From NCBI GenBank assembly GCA_025200525.1, contig JANUSC010000051.1, positions 992,001 to 1,056,000 of the forward strand: a stretch of 64,000 nucleotides of DNA, read 5' to 3'. Below the pieces are notes generated by a model. It worked only from the letters and a program-made list of their open reading frames with translations. It made no database searches and was not told the DNA's origin. A program made the translations under genes and the position numbers. This document shows positions 30,804 to 42,329 of this stretch, piece after piece. The first letter of the stretch is position 1; each line of letters starts with the position of its first letter. Origin of the DNA: Camellia lanceoleosa (lineage: Eukaryota > Streptophyta > Magnoliopsida > Ericales > Theaceae).

Positions 30804-32432
30804 CATGCTAAATAAAGCCCAGAAACCCACTGAAACATGATCAATGCATGCAAGAATGACATGCTCCTTTGATAGGCTATAAAAGGGGTTATTCTACACA
30901 TGCAAGAGACACACGCAAGGTGACAAAACCAACTCTGAAAAGAGCCTAGAAAGGCCCTAAAAGTCACTGAAAACGGCCTGGAACAAGGCTTGGAGGTGTG
31001 CAAATGAAGGCTCCTTCGTAAGGCCAAAAAATGCTAGTGAACAAGACAAGGAGGGAGAGGGTCACCCCTCTCCGATTTTGGCTCTCAAAAATACATGTTA
31101 ACCACTAAAAATCTACTAAATTTCAGTGGTTAAAAGGCCAAGCAAAGGTCAACACAAAGGCCTTAGGGCATGGCTCAAAACAAGGCAAAATGAAGCATGC
31201 AAGGGGGTAGATGACCCCCAACAACAAAATGACCTTAAACAAACATCAAAAGGACCTCAAAAAAAGACTTTTTTTAGTTGACAACAGAGCTCAAATATGC
31301 ATGCAAATAAGGCTAAGAGATGGATCAAGATAAAGCTTAAAAGAGGGAAAAAGTGTGTTACCCTTGAAGCTCAGCAAGACAGCAACTTCTGGAGCCCAAA
31401 ACCAACTCTTTGAGACTTCTCAAGACCCTCCAAGAACCTTAGAGCAATGGTGGAGGTGTGTGGCAATGATGTGTGGTGTAATAGGTCAAGAACAAGACCC
31501 TTTTGAACCCAAAACAAAAAGATATAGAGGGAAGTGTATGCACAAGCCTTAGACAAATTTTTGAACCCTCACAAAGGAAGAGGAGGGCCTCTCTTATAGA
31601 GATACAAGGCCAAAGCTTCTTCAAAAAGCTAAAAACCAAGGCTCAAGATCCTTCATACACGTGTATGAAGGATACAGTCTGTGCCTTCCAGCTGGCAACA
31701 ACTCACAGAGACAAGACTGGGGGAGGTAGGCCGACCAGTTCAAAAGGTTCAGGTGGTCGGCAGCCTCATTTGGTGGTCTCCCAACTGAATGCAAGCTAGT
31801 GGTATGGTGGGAGACCAGCAAATGTGGCTCAAAGACCAAGGATACCAACTTCCTAACAAGAAAACTGGCTGGTGGGGAGAAAGGTGGTCTCCAAGAGAAA
31901 AAGTGGTCTCCTACCCTTGTACCACCTTCCAAACAATGAAAACAAGGTCCATTCCAAAAATGAACCAAGACAGATGTAAAACGAGGGTTTGGGGGTCAAA
32001 ATGCGCAGCCGGGTGCCTCGAAAACAGGCTGTAAAGCATCGAAAGTGGCGTGCAACCACAAAGGTGGTCTCCCAGACCACAGTGTCCCTCCAGAGAGAGG
32101 AAGCAAGGTGTGTGCCAAAAATCGGGGCAAACGGAGAATGTTAAGCGGTCCCGACGGCTCTGAAAATCGGAAACTAGTCTCCAAACGAGAAAAGTGGCCT
32201 ACGACCACGAAAAGTAACCTACGGCCACTGAGAGATGGTCTACGAGACATCTCTCTCCCTTAGGGAAGAGAAAACAAGACCTGGTTCACAAACCGAGGCA
32301 AAGCATAAAAAGGTCCCGAGGTCCGGGGGTAAAACTCTCAGCCGAAACTCCGAAACCTCAGAACGAGCACAACAAGCACCATTAATCAATGACGTCTGAG
32401 TCTTAAAGTCGGTCAAAAATAGGGTGTCTACA
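30804..32432 (-). repeat. Old Tat-type LTR, right fragment with LTR terminus
   Basis: On the minus strand this fragment starts at 32432 with TGTAGACACCCTATTTTTGAC, followed by sequence like the start of the solo LTR. It is therefore the 5' end of an older LTR of the same broad family, in minus orientation. It is split from its middle fragment (9945-10633) by the 20 kb element. It contains a 'ccactg(a)aa' inverted block and several TGGTCTC repeats (31730-32250). No gene is seen. Confidence 0.75.
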
Positions 32433-34072
32433 ACAGGCTTTCCAAATAACGTTGCAGTTCAGAACTACTTACACTTGTATGTTGAGATATTCTTCTACTT
32501 TTTATTGCTAAAAAAATACTTAATCTCCCGCCTCGAGATGACACTGCTAGCGTAGTGTGTATAGGTGTATTTACAGATATAGTTGCCCTGTATTCTTTAA
32601 ATAATCTATTGCATGTTTGCATAACAGGGGAAAACTGTGTTTGATCAGCGAAAAGACACTCTAAAAATTCTTGTAAACTAATTTTTTTACACCTATGATC
32701 AATTATTAGGGCTAAACCTAATAGATGAGGCAAATGATCAAAATATTTATGAAATTTTTTTTTCATTGAAGTAATAATGGTTATATAATATTCATTACAC
32801 ATATATTTTACGAAAATTTTAATTATTTCTGCTAGTATATGTAAAACAAATGGTGAAGTAGGAATATATATATATATATATGAAAATAATTTTGTTGAAG
32901 TATCGAAAACTTTTAAAAATCTTTATACAAGGCTACTTGGCGCCAATTAAGTTTTGTAGGAGTCAGTACTCCTCCTATTGATGTTGTTGCAAAAAATAAA
33001 TCTATTGCTCTTCTCTGTTTACAAGCTATTTTTAACATATTGTATGTTGAATTTCACCTACTATCTACATCTAAAATTAATTTTTTAAATGGCATATTTT
33101 CTCGTTGACAAATTTTTCTATATTTCGAAATTCAATTAGCAGAAGACATAATAGTAACAACTGCATTTTTTTATACATGTATAGCTTCTTTAACAATTAA
33201 ATTTAAAATATGGGCATAACAACGAACATGAAATAAATCACCATTAGCAAGTAATTGTAAAGTTGATTTTAAATAAGTTACAGTTTGATTATAATATGAT
33301 GCATTATCTAAACTAATCGTAAATATTTTATTTTGTAAAGCCCATTCATATAATACATTTCTTATTTGTACACCAAGCGAATGACTGGTGTATGGAAGTT
33401 CAACTAATTTAAATGAAATAATTCTTTTATTTAATTTTCAATCATTATCAATAAAATGTGTAGTGATATATTAATATTCAAAACCATTATTTGACCACAT
33501 ATTAAATGTTCAAAATTTTAAAGATGTCAAATAATTCACTTTTAACATCTTCAAATTTCTTTAAAATCCTATTTCTAAGAGTATTTCTTGAAAATCTTTA
33601 ATATTGCGGCGCAAAACTTTCTTGAATCATTTCGGTAAAATCGGGACATTCACTAGTAGTAAAAGATTGTTCTTTTTTATAATATAACAACTACAGAATT
33701 TTGTGCACGTATAAGATCATATGAAAATGTTTGCAAATTACCCGTTGATGAAGCCCCGAATTGCGTTTGACTTCGAATATCAGGTTGCTGACTTTGTAAA
33801 TATTTGTTAGCATGTCTTTTTAAATGACTAATACTCCCTACAAATGCAGCACTAAGTAAATATGTACAATATTTGCATTTTGCTGTAAATGTAATTGTAC
33901 AATCAGGATTATTTATAGATATTTTTTCAAAATGTTCCCAAACACTACTACTTCTGCTCCTAGATGATGATCCAACTATTGGAAGAGGGATATTAGAAGG
34001 AGAATCAACAGATTCATATTATGTAGTATATGTATCAACATCGACGTAAACATTAGGCATATTAGGATCCAT
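32433..34072 (-). pseudogene. BED-finger hAT transposase, decayed
   Basis: On the minus strand an ATG at 34070-34072 opens a frame with a BED-type zinc finger: a WEHF-like segment, CKYC, then HLKRHANKY. A stop already interrupts the region before the finger. Stops and frame changes continue through the core. At the low-coordinate end, 32433-32802 encodes MKKKFHKYFDHLP, LALIIDHRCK and FKEYR, and finishes in SSELQRYLES. That is the linker and start of the hAT C-terminal dimerisation region. The frame is cut there by the LTR end at 32432, so the old LTR element appears to have inserted into the transposase gene. The rest of the dimerisation domain should lie beyond the nested elements and is not visible. 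Confidence 0.75.
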
Positions 34073-34699
34073 AGTAATGAAAGTAAAATAATATATAAAA
34101 ATTAACAATTAATTTAAATAATGTGTAAATACAATTATTAAAAAATAATAATTAATTAATGTGCACAAATAATTAATGAAAAAAAAATGAGTAGCTAATA
34201 AATTTAATTAAACTAATTAATGTTACCAATTAGTAAATGCGATATAAAAATTTCCTTCTTCTGGTAAAAGTTTCTTGTTGCACAATTGCAATTATCACTT
34301 AAGGATGACACTTCAAAATTAATTAAGAGTTAAGAGAGATTGAGAGTTTAAAAGAGATTGAGAAAGTTTGAGAGAGAGAGAGAGAGAATTATTTGTTGTG
34401 AGATTGATTTTGAAAAATGAAGGATATTTATAGTAATTTTAAAGAGTAAAACAAATTTATAAAAAAAATATACATATTACTGTTTAAATTGTATATGTTG
34501 GTTTGAATTATGACCGTTGGTTTGTTAATTTGAATTATGACCGTTAGTTTTTTTACACTCCATTTTTCTCTCTTTTTCTCTCCTCTCATTTATTTTCGGC
34601 TGCTATAATGCTATAATAGCGATGCTATAGCACTACTCACTGGCACCCACTCCCTCCCTCCCCTCCCCATACACAAAAACACACACACACACTCACACA

Positions 34700-34791
34700 C
34701 TCACTCACTCTCTCTCTCTCTCTCTCCTCCTATGGCAGTGGCTAGGCTAGCTTAGGGTAGTGGGTAAACTATTACACTATTATACTATTAT

Positions 34792-34840
<49 letters not shown>
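34700..34840. repeat. CT/CA microsatellites
   Basis: There are runs of CA (34675-34700) and CT (34709-34727 and about 34794-34840) in the hAT leader. Similar CT or GA runs occur at 34373-34386 and in the gag-only element LTRs. Confidence 0.9.
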
Positions 34841-34842
<2 letters not shown>

Positions 34843-34876
34843 GCTAGGTTAGCCTAGGCAGGGGTGGTAGGTAATT

Positions 34877-35031
34877 ATGCCAAGTTTGACATCCCAATAT
34901 AAGTGCACTTATTTCATCTTTTTATCTTTTTTGGGTCACATCAATCAACATCTCCTCTCTACTTTTTCTACACATAATACAAAAAAAGTCAAAAAGTACA
35001 CTTATTCTAAACTTCCCAAACTTGGCCTTAA
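34877..35031. repeat. Small MITE with GCCAAGTTTG inverted termini
   Basis: The left end TGCCAAGTTTGACATCCC is inverted at the right end (CCCAAACTTGGCCTTA). The interior has AAGTGCACTTAT / AAGTACACTTATTC arms. A longer relative lies at 41845-42112. Confidence 0.65.
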
Positions 35032-35495
35032 TGTTATACTATTAGTGTTTAAAAATTGTTTTTAAATTATTAATGTTATTTATTTAATTATATAAATTTT
35101 TATTTCAGTTCTTGTAATTCAATTACTGATAATTGTATAAATTATTAATTATTAACTATTATGTTATTTTATTTTTGTTTTTATTTTTACAAGATCAATT
35201 TATTTATTTATTTATTATTTATTTATTTTTTAATTATTTAATCGTTACAAGTTATTTATTTATTTTTTTTAATTTTTCAAAATTTGACCATTGGTATAGA
35301 GAGAGGGCCAGATTGGTAGGCCGGGTCGGGCACCTGAATTTTTTTGGGCTAGAGCACAAATGGAAGGCCCAGGCCCAAGCCCAAGCCTAAGGTACTGGAC
35401 TAGGCTCAAGTTCGGGCCGAAATTGACTGGGCTCACCTCGAGCCTTGGGCGAGCTTCGAGCCCCCCACGGGTCTTGGACCATTTTTACACCCCTA

Positions 35496-36117
35496 TTTGG
35501 TTATGAGTTTTGGAAAGAATTTTGAAAAGTGTTTTGAATTTTGAAATTTGAAAAGAGTTTTGAGTTTTTGAATTTTGAGTTATATTTTGATTTTTGTAAT
35601 TTTTTTTTTAAATATTGAAAAATGTTTAAGAAAATTTTTATTTTTTATTTTAAATATTTAAATCTTATTTAAATATTTTTTATTTTAAACATTTTAATTT
35701 ATTTCGTAAATATTTTATTTTTTAATTTTAATATTTTAAACTCAAAGCACAACTTCACACTCAAATCGTAACCAACCACATAACTTAAAACTCAATTAAA
35801 AAATTATTTTCAAAATTCATAATCAAACACATAACTCGAAACTCCAGACTACTTTCAAAACTCTACACTCAAATCATAATCAACACATAACAAAACAATT
35901 AAAATATTTAAAAATATATTTATAAAATAAAATAAAATATTTAAAATAAAAAAATAATTTTTTAAAAATTTTTTAATATTAAAAAAATACAACACGTAAA
36001 TGTATGAAATATAGTGCATATTAAAATAAATAAATAAATATTTAAAATATAAAATATTTACCCTAAAAATGTAAAATTAAGAAAATTTTTGAATATTTTA
36101 AAAAAATAAATCCAAAA
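35496..36117. repeat. AT-rich inverted-repeat element, left part
   Basis: Starts TTGGTTATGAGTTTTGG. The inverted form CAAAACTCATAACCAA lies at about 40804-40819, beyond the gag-only LTR element. I read this as a MITE-like element split by that insertion; its other part is 40749-40820. No coding content. Confidence 0.5.
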
Positions 36118-36897
36118 TGTACGGGGAGCAAATATTCTGCAAAGCTCATACTCCTTTCTACCAAGCTCCTTGTCTGTTTGATTGACCTGCGAACACAACG
36201 GCGGTGAGCTACCCGGCGGTGTATGGCCAGAAAACCCCTCCGAGGGTCAAGTTAGCACACACTCAGGTAGAGAGAGAGAGAGGAGAGTTGAGTGTTTAGG
36301 TTGTTCTCACCAAATGATGTTCCATCTTGAGCATGGGGGGCGCAGTCATGCTTATATACTTTCTGCGCTCAACTCTGCGCCCATTAGTCTCCTGACGCGT
36401 GGAGCTGCTCTCCTATCTGTCAGTACAAATCCAGCGAACACCACCTAACCAAACCGCCAAACAACATTAGCGGAACTCGGCAGCCCGGTGGCACCACCCC
36501 GGCCTCACACGAACATGCTGCGTAACGAGTCTGTGTGCTCCACTCGCTGAGCTCCATGACAACCGAACTCAGTAGCATTCCCGCAAGACCGAGCTCTAGA
36601 CAGGTTAAGCCGGTACTCAGAAGACTCTCCCCGCCGAGCTAAATGTGCAAGCCGCGTAGCCCGGGTTGGCCGACGACTTCCTTGGCCAAGTTAGCTCGGT
36701 ACATACTTGGAAACATGGACTCGACCGAGCAAACTTAACCTGGACAGGCCCAAGTTAGCTCGGCCCCAACACGGGCACTGGGCCTCGACCTAACAAGCCA
36801 ACTCTGGAGAAGCCCAGACAGTTCGGCCTAAACATGCTCGGACCTCTCTCTGCCCGGCTTCTACTACGGCCCACAGCCGGAATATAAATCTCCCTCA
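36118..36897 (-). repeat. 3' LTR of the gag-only element
   Basis: About 780 bp, matching 39965-40748. On the minus strand it starts TGAGGGAGATTTATATTCC and ends CCCCGTACA. TATATAAG (minus strand, 36351-36358) is a likely promoter box. A GAGA run lies at 36270-36288. Confidence 0.88.
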
Positions 36898-37059
36898 CAA
36901 TTGCACTTTAATTCTGTCCGCATTTGCGTGACCGGAATTACATTACAAGGCCGGGCTAGACTTTTTGCTCGGTGGTTCACTTTGCTCGATCCAGAAACCT
37001 CAAAGTTGGTAAACAAAGTCAGCTCGTCAACTCGCTTCTTGGCGAGTAAAATCAGCTTG
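36898..37059. other. Spacer between 3' LTR and tandem array of the gag-only element
   Basis: Short non-coding sequence. No strong polypurine tract is visible next to the LTR (minus strand GAATTAAAGTGCAATTG). Confidence 0.4.
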
Positions 37060-38118
37060 GCAAATAACTCCAAGGTCAGCGAGTAAGGTCCGCTCGGCGA
37101 CTTACTTCTTGGCGAACAAGATCAGCTCGGCAAGGAACTCCGAGGTCGCGAGCAAGATCCGCTCCACTACTTGCTCCTTGGTGAGCAAGATCAACTCGGC
37201 AAAGAACTCTATGGTCGCGAGCAAGGTCCACTCGGCGACTTGCGTCTTGGCGAGCAAGATCAGCTCGGCAAGGAACTCTAAGGTTGGCAAGCAAGGTCAG
37301 CTCACGCGACTTGCTTCTTAGCGAGCAAGATCAGCTCGGCAAGGAACTCAAAGGTCAGCGATCAAGGTCCGCTCCGTGACTTACTTCTTGGCGAGCAAGA
37401 TCAGCTCGGCAAGGAACTCCATGGTCGCGAGCAAGGTCCGCTTGGTGACTTGCTTCTTGGCGAGAAAGATCAGCTTGGCAAGGAACTCCAAGGTTGGCAA
37501 GCAAGGTCAGCTCGCGCGACTTGCTTCTTAGCGAGCAAGATCATCTCGGCAAGGAACTCAAAGGTCAGCGGGCAAGGTCCGCTCCGCAACTTACTTCTTA
37601 GCGAGCAAGATCAGCTCGGCAAGGAACTCCATGGTCGCGAGCAAGGTCCACTTGGCGACTTGCTTCTTGGCGAGCAAGATCAGCTCGGCAAGGAACTCCA
37701 TGGTCGCGAGCAAGGTCCGCTCGGCGACTTTCTTCTTAGCGAGCAAGATCAGCTCGGAAAGGAACTCAAAGGTCGGCGGGCAAGGTCAGCTTGGCGACTT
37801 TCTTCTTGGCGAGCGAGATCAGCTCGGCAAGGAACTCCAAGGTCAGCGAGTAAGGTTAGCTTGGTGACTTGCTTCTTGGCGAGCAAGATCAGCTCGACAA
37901 GAAACTCAAAGGTCGACGAGCAAGGTCCGCTTCGCGACTTGCTTCTTGGCGAGCAAGATCAGCTCGGCAAGGAACTCCATGGTCGCGAGCAAGGTCCGCT
38001 CGGCGACTTGCTTCTTGGCGAGCTAGATCAACTCGGCAAGGAACTCCAAGGTCGGCAAGCAAGGTTAGCTCGGCAACTTTCTTCTTGGGGAACGAGATCA
38101 GCTCGGCAAGGAACTCCA
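37060..38118. repeat. 69-bp tandem array in the gag-only element
   Basis: About 15 copies with a period of 69-70 bp. The marker AAGGAACTC recurs at about 37131, 37271, 37411, 37620, 37690, 37829 and 37969. Unit elements are GCGACTTGCTTCTTGGCGAG, CAAGATCAGCTCGGC and either CCATGGTCGCGAGCAAGG or CCAAGGTCGGCAAGCAAGG. Because the period is a multiple of three and stops are few, long open frames exist on both strands. They have low complexity and I reject them as genes. Confidence 0.92.
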
Positions 38119-38300
38119 AAGATTTAAACCATCAACAAACCTCTTGCAAAATAAAATTCATCCGGCAAGGAATTCCAAAGTTGATCAAAACCATCAACAA
38201 ACCTCTTACCGAGCAAAATTCGTCCGCAAGGAATTCTAAAGTCAATCAAAACCATCAACAAACCTCTTGCCGAGCAAAATCCGCCCAGCAAGGAATTTTG
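38119..38300. repeat. Short tandem repeat, about 58 bp unit
   Basis: Three to four copies of AAACCATCAACAAACCTCTT, GCCGAGCAAAATTCGTC and GCAAGGAATTCTAAAGT. The unit looks like a shortened relative of the 69-bp unit, sharing the GAGCAA and GCAAGGAA(C/T)TC parts. Confidence 0.8.
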
Positions 38301-38534
38301 ATCTTTTCGTCAAAATGATTGTTAGTTGCCCCTTGGACCGCACTAAATCCGTTTGGCAAGGCAAAAATACAACAATTTTCAAGAAAATGGTCTACTTGTT
38401 TCATTGTGCCAATGACAAAAAGGGTTACAAAAATAGAACTAAGAATAACACTTTAGATTGGCAGAGTTCGATGTTCTGAAAATGGATCGGCCATTTACAT
38501 TCCGCGAGTTTTATGCCCATTTTCCTTGGCCTTC

Positions 38535-39896
38535 TTACAGACGTCTTCCAAAAACTGAACTCCCTATATTTCTTCCATGGTAGTTTGCATGGCCATCATC
38601 TTGTCCGACCACGTGAACCTTTCGCACTACTCTCTTATTCTCTACTACCGAACTTGTCATCACGGTAGCTGCGGCTGCATCGTCTTCGACTCGGATGTGC
38701 TCATTAATGTGTTGCATGAGCAATTCTATGGTTGACGGTTAATTCATTGTAAGCGAGTCTCTCAGTCGATGTCCAACTAGAAAACCGCGCTTATACTGAG
38801 TGATTGCAAGGTTGGTCGGGCAACCAAGGATCTCATTGAAAGTCTCCCAATACTTAGTGTTGTATGCCTTGAGGGTGTCACTCGACTCTATCTTGACACT
38901 TAGAAGATGGTCTATTTCCTTTGGCGTTTTGGTGTTGGTTTTGAAACGAGTCACGAATGCTTCCGCCAATTGTTGCCACCTCTCAATGCTCTCTTCTGGG
39001 AGTCTCTCAAACCATTTCAAGCCCAGTTCGCCCAAGCTGGATAGGAAAATAAGGCACATAAAAGCATCATTACGCCTGTGTTCGGCCATGATCTGCCGGA
39101 AGTGGCTTACATGCATGTACGGATCGTTTTTTCTGTCATAAAGTGTAAACTTGGGCTGGTGAAAGCTCGCTGGGAGCGGCATGGTCTCTATTTCAAGAGA
39201 GAAGGGGGAGGCATTCAGCCTTGCCAAGTCGGTGTCCAAAGGAACTGTTACGGCCAAACGGGGCGGCGGCATCATAACCTCCTCACTATGGCAACCTCCA
39301 TAAGATAATCGCTTGAATGCCAGCACCCTTTCGGCCTCCCGTCGGCGAGCTCGCTCCTTCAGGACATCCCTCAAGTCCTCTGAACGGACGGAGTAAGAAT
39401 ATCCCGAAGTGGTCGCCGAACGTGAGGGATGGTAGGTACTATCTTGCGTGCTAGACCTCTCTGCAAGCATGTCTAGGTCTCCACCCCTATAGCTTCTGGT
39501 GATAGAAAGGGAAAGAGTGCGCCGCTGACTCTGGCTGCCTGAACGGCGGGGTTTGGTGCGCTCATTATGGTCTTTCACTCCAGCAACACCCTTCCTTTTG
39601 ACCTGGCGTTTGAGAGCTCTCATCTCTGCCGCCATTCTCTGGATGACAGTCTCTTGGTCCCTTAACTTGTACTCCAAATGTCGGGCATGCGATTCTCTTC
39701 GCTGCCGGTGTCCCTCTGGGCTCCGTGAGTGAGCAAAACTTCTGGAGCGCTTATCTCGTGCATCTCTCGGAAGTTCTTTTGGGGAAGTTTCCAGGTCCGC
39801 CATGTTCTGAATAGCGGGGAGTCTGTCTCTCCGTCTGGTTGATTCCGGGGTAACATCGTCAATGATAGACAACGGTATTTCATCGTTGTTTGCCAT
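38535..39896 (-). pseudogene. Retrotransposon gag of the gag-only element, one in-frame stop
   Basis: The frame starts with ATG at 39896 (MANNDEIPLSIID). It has an arginine/serine-rich N-terminal region with a short coiled-coil-like stretch (DQETVIQRMAAEMRALKRQ), then the retrotransposon gag core: DPYMHVSHFRQIM, MCLIFLSSLGELGLKWFERL, LAEAFVTRFKTN, then a CPTNLAITQYKRGF segment. A TAA at 38739-38741 stops it after 385 codons. The same frame continues with MQHINEHIRVEDDAAA to a second stop at 38535, so the end is recognisable beyond the break. Such gag could only package with help from another element's enzymes. Confidence 0.85.
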
Positions 39897-39943
39897 TGAA
39901 AGCGATCAGATGAGCTTGGAAGACAAGGTTTTGTCTGTTGAAC

Positions 39944-39964
39944 CTTCCCACAGATGGCGCCAAT
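39944..39964 (-). other. Primer-binding site of the gag-only element
   Basis: On the minus strand TTGGCGCCATCTGTGGGAA lies just after the LTR end. The TGGCGCCxTCTGTGGGAA form is widely seen in plant gag-only and related LTR elements. I do not assign the tRNA. Confidence 0.8.
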
Positions 39965-40748
39965 TGTACGGGAAACAAATATTCCGCAGAACTCGTACTC
40001 TTTTCTACCAAGCTCCTTGTCTGTCCGATCGACCTGCGAACACAACAGCGGTGAGCTATCCGGCGGTGTGTGGTCGGAAAAACCCTCTGACAGTCAAGTT
40101 AGCACACACTCAGAGAGAGAGAGAGAGAGAGAGAGGAGAGTTGAGTGTTTAGGTTGTTCTCACCAAATAATGTTCCATCCTGAGCATGGGAGGCGCAGTC
40201 ATGCTTATATACTTTCTGCGCTCAACTCTGCGCCCATTAGTCTCCTAACACGTGGAGCTGCTCTCCCATCTGTCAGCACAAATCCAGTGAACACCACCTA
40301 ACCAAACCGCCAGACAACATTAGCGGGAACTCGGTAGCCCGGCGGCACTACCCCGGCCTCACATGACCATGCTGCATAACAAGTCCGTGTGCTCCACTCG
40401 CTAAGCTCCACGACAAGCTCGGCTCAGAGAGTCCCGGAAGACCGAGCTCTGAAGCAGGTTAAGCCAGACTTAAGACTCTTCTCGTCGAGCTAGATGTGCA
40501 AGTCGCGTAGCCCGGGTTGGCCGACGACTTCCTTGGCCAAGTTAGCTCGATACAAACTTGGAAGCATGGACTCGATCGAGCAAACCTAACCTAGACAGGC
40601 CCAAGTTAGCTCGGCCCCAACACGGGCACTGGGCCTCGACCGAACAAGCCAACTCTGGAGAAGCCCAGACAGCTTGGCCTAAACATGCTCGGACCTCTCT
40701 CTACCCGGCTTCTACCATGGCCCACAGCTGGAATATAAATCTCCCTCA
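39965..40748 (-). repeat. 5' LTR of the gag-only element
   Basis: Matches 36118-36897 with scattered substitutions. TATATAAG on the minus strand lies at 40204-40211, and a GAGAGA run at 40113-40132. Confidence 0.88.
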
Positions 40749-41844
40749 TACAAAATATTTTAAAATACAGCTCAAAATTCAAAATACAATTCAAAACTTT
40801 TTTCAAAACTCATAACCAAACAAATTTTATCTTTTCAAAACTCATAACTCAAAACACGATTCCACATTCAAATTATGATTCTAAAAATAATTTTTAAAAA
40901 TAAAATAAAAATATTTTTTTTTTGAATTTTTTCTTTTAAAATAGAGCTTTAAAAAGAGTTTAGTTTTGAATTTTGAAAAAAAATTTGAATTGAGTTTTGA
41001 GTTGTATTTTGAAAACTCATTTGAAAATTTTGCCTTTAGAATCATGATTCCAAAGGCAAACAAAACACCGCCTTAGTTTTCCTACGATTGATTCAAAATA
41101 ATTTGAGACTTATCGACAATTTTAAATGAATCATATTTTTTAAATAAATTTTTTGTAAATGCTATTATTTAAAATTTATTTCCTCTCCTTTTTAGAAGAA
41201 AAATATTATTAGACATTTAAATTTATTTTATTTATTTATTCAAGTATCTAATTGATATTGTGACGATAGTTTGTGGGGGTTAAAATGAAGTTTCAAAAAT
41301 AAGTTTTGGTACTACGTGAGCAATTTTCTTCTGATTATAAATGACAACTAATGATAGGGATAAAATGATATAAAATTGAGTAGTTTATATGTAAAATTAA
41401 TATTATTAAAAGAACATGAGTTAAATTTATTTTTTAGTAATAGTTTGAGGGATAAAATGAAAATTCATCTTGAAATAATTGAGACTATAAGTAAATTTTA
41501 GATCAAATTATAAAAATAAAAAGTGTAATTGCTAGTTTTTTTTATAAAGGGTAATCAATGCAATTAATATTAGTTAATGCATCCAACTTTTGATATTACA
41601 AAAAAGGAAAATCTTATGAGGTGCATATCATATATATCCTATTACAAAAATGTATAATTTCATTACAAATTCGCATAACGAAAGTGAATTGCAAAGATGA
41701 ATAAAGGAAGGAACAATTGTTTCATCATTGTCTCGATTGGATTGTCAAAATGGTGAAATAGGTTTTTGTTATACATACACAGAGATAAACAAATAAGATA
41801 TATGTAAATAAACACAAGTCTTTACTTACTTATATTGTACTTAG
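40749..41844. other. AT-rich non-coding region with inverted-repeat pieces
   Basis: The first 70 bp complete the inverted-repeat element begun at 35496. The interval 40820-41065 has further AACTCATAACTCAAAAC / GAGTTTTGAGTTGTATTTTG inverted words, suggesting a second related element. From 41066 to 41844 it is plain AT-rich sequence with no gene seen. Confidence 0.5.
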
Positions 41845-42112
41845 AGGTTGTTTGGAATGTCCTAAATAAGTATACTTTTTGACTTTTTAGATTAAAAAGT
41901 TGAGGAAAAAAATATGATTGTTTGGGTTAACTTTTTTGACTTTTTATGAAAAAATATGTATTAAAAAATTGTATAAATTAGTGTGTAGGGAAAAATTAGG
42001 ATTGGGAGTTGTGCAACCGTACTTTTTGACTTTTGGTGAATAGTGATAACTTTTTAACTTTTTAAGTAACTTTGTAGCTTTTTGATTTTTTGGACACATG
42101 TCAAACTTGGCT
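41845..42112. repeat. MITE related to 34877-35031
   Basis: Shares TTGGAATGT, AATAAGTATACTTTTTGACTTTTT and ACATGTCAAACTTGGC with the (inverted) small element at 34877-35031. It differs by a longer A/T-rich interior with repeated TTTTTGACTTTTT. Confidence 0.6.
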
Positions 42113-42329
42113 TTAGTTTATTTTATTTTTTTAATATTTCAATAAGTCTTATGGGTAATATTCTTATCAAAATACTCCTAATACTAATATAGTGAAATGC
42201 GCATTAATATTCACATTAAAAGTGAATATTCCATAATGTGAATATTCATATTGTCAATGTGAACATTCACATTGTGAACAAGAATATTAAATTTATTTAA
42301 TATTAATGTTCATATTATCAAGTTATTAA
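42113..42329. other. AT-rich spacer with ATTCACATT inverted words
   Basis: Short alternating 'aatattcacatt' and 'aatgtgaatatt' words at 42205-42310 could form hairpins. No gene is seen. Confidence 0.45.

Larger units (their letters stand above)
32433..35495 (-). mobile_element. hAT transposon, 5' part
   Basis: The transposase remnant is followed on its 5' side by an AT-rich leader, a MITE (34877-35031), CT microsatellites and a GC-rich subterminal zone (35320-35470) with many GGGCC/GGCCC and GAGC words. The outer end on the minus strand reads TAGGGGTGTAAAAATGG (ending about 35495), a typical hAT-like terminus with subterminal repeats. The opposite terminus is not in view. Confidence 0.6.
36118..40748 (-). 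mobile_element. Gag-only LTR retrotransposon (TR-GAG-like)
   Basis: Direct LTRs (36118-36897, 39965-40748) bracket a minus-strand gag gene and a 1.1 kb tandem array. The primer-binding site lies inside the right LTR boundary. No protease, RT or integrase motif is present, which fits the short non-autonomous gag-only elements of plants. Flanks are CCAAAA on the left and TACAAAA on the right. They are similar but not a clean 5-bp duplication. Confidence 0.85.

Noticed and set aside
37450..38127. 225-codon plus-strand frame of LGEQDQLGKEL repeats
   Set aside because: Translation of the 69-bp tandem array; kept only as an observation about the repeat period.
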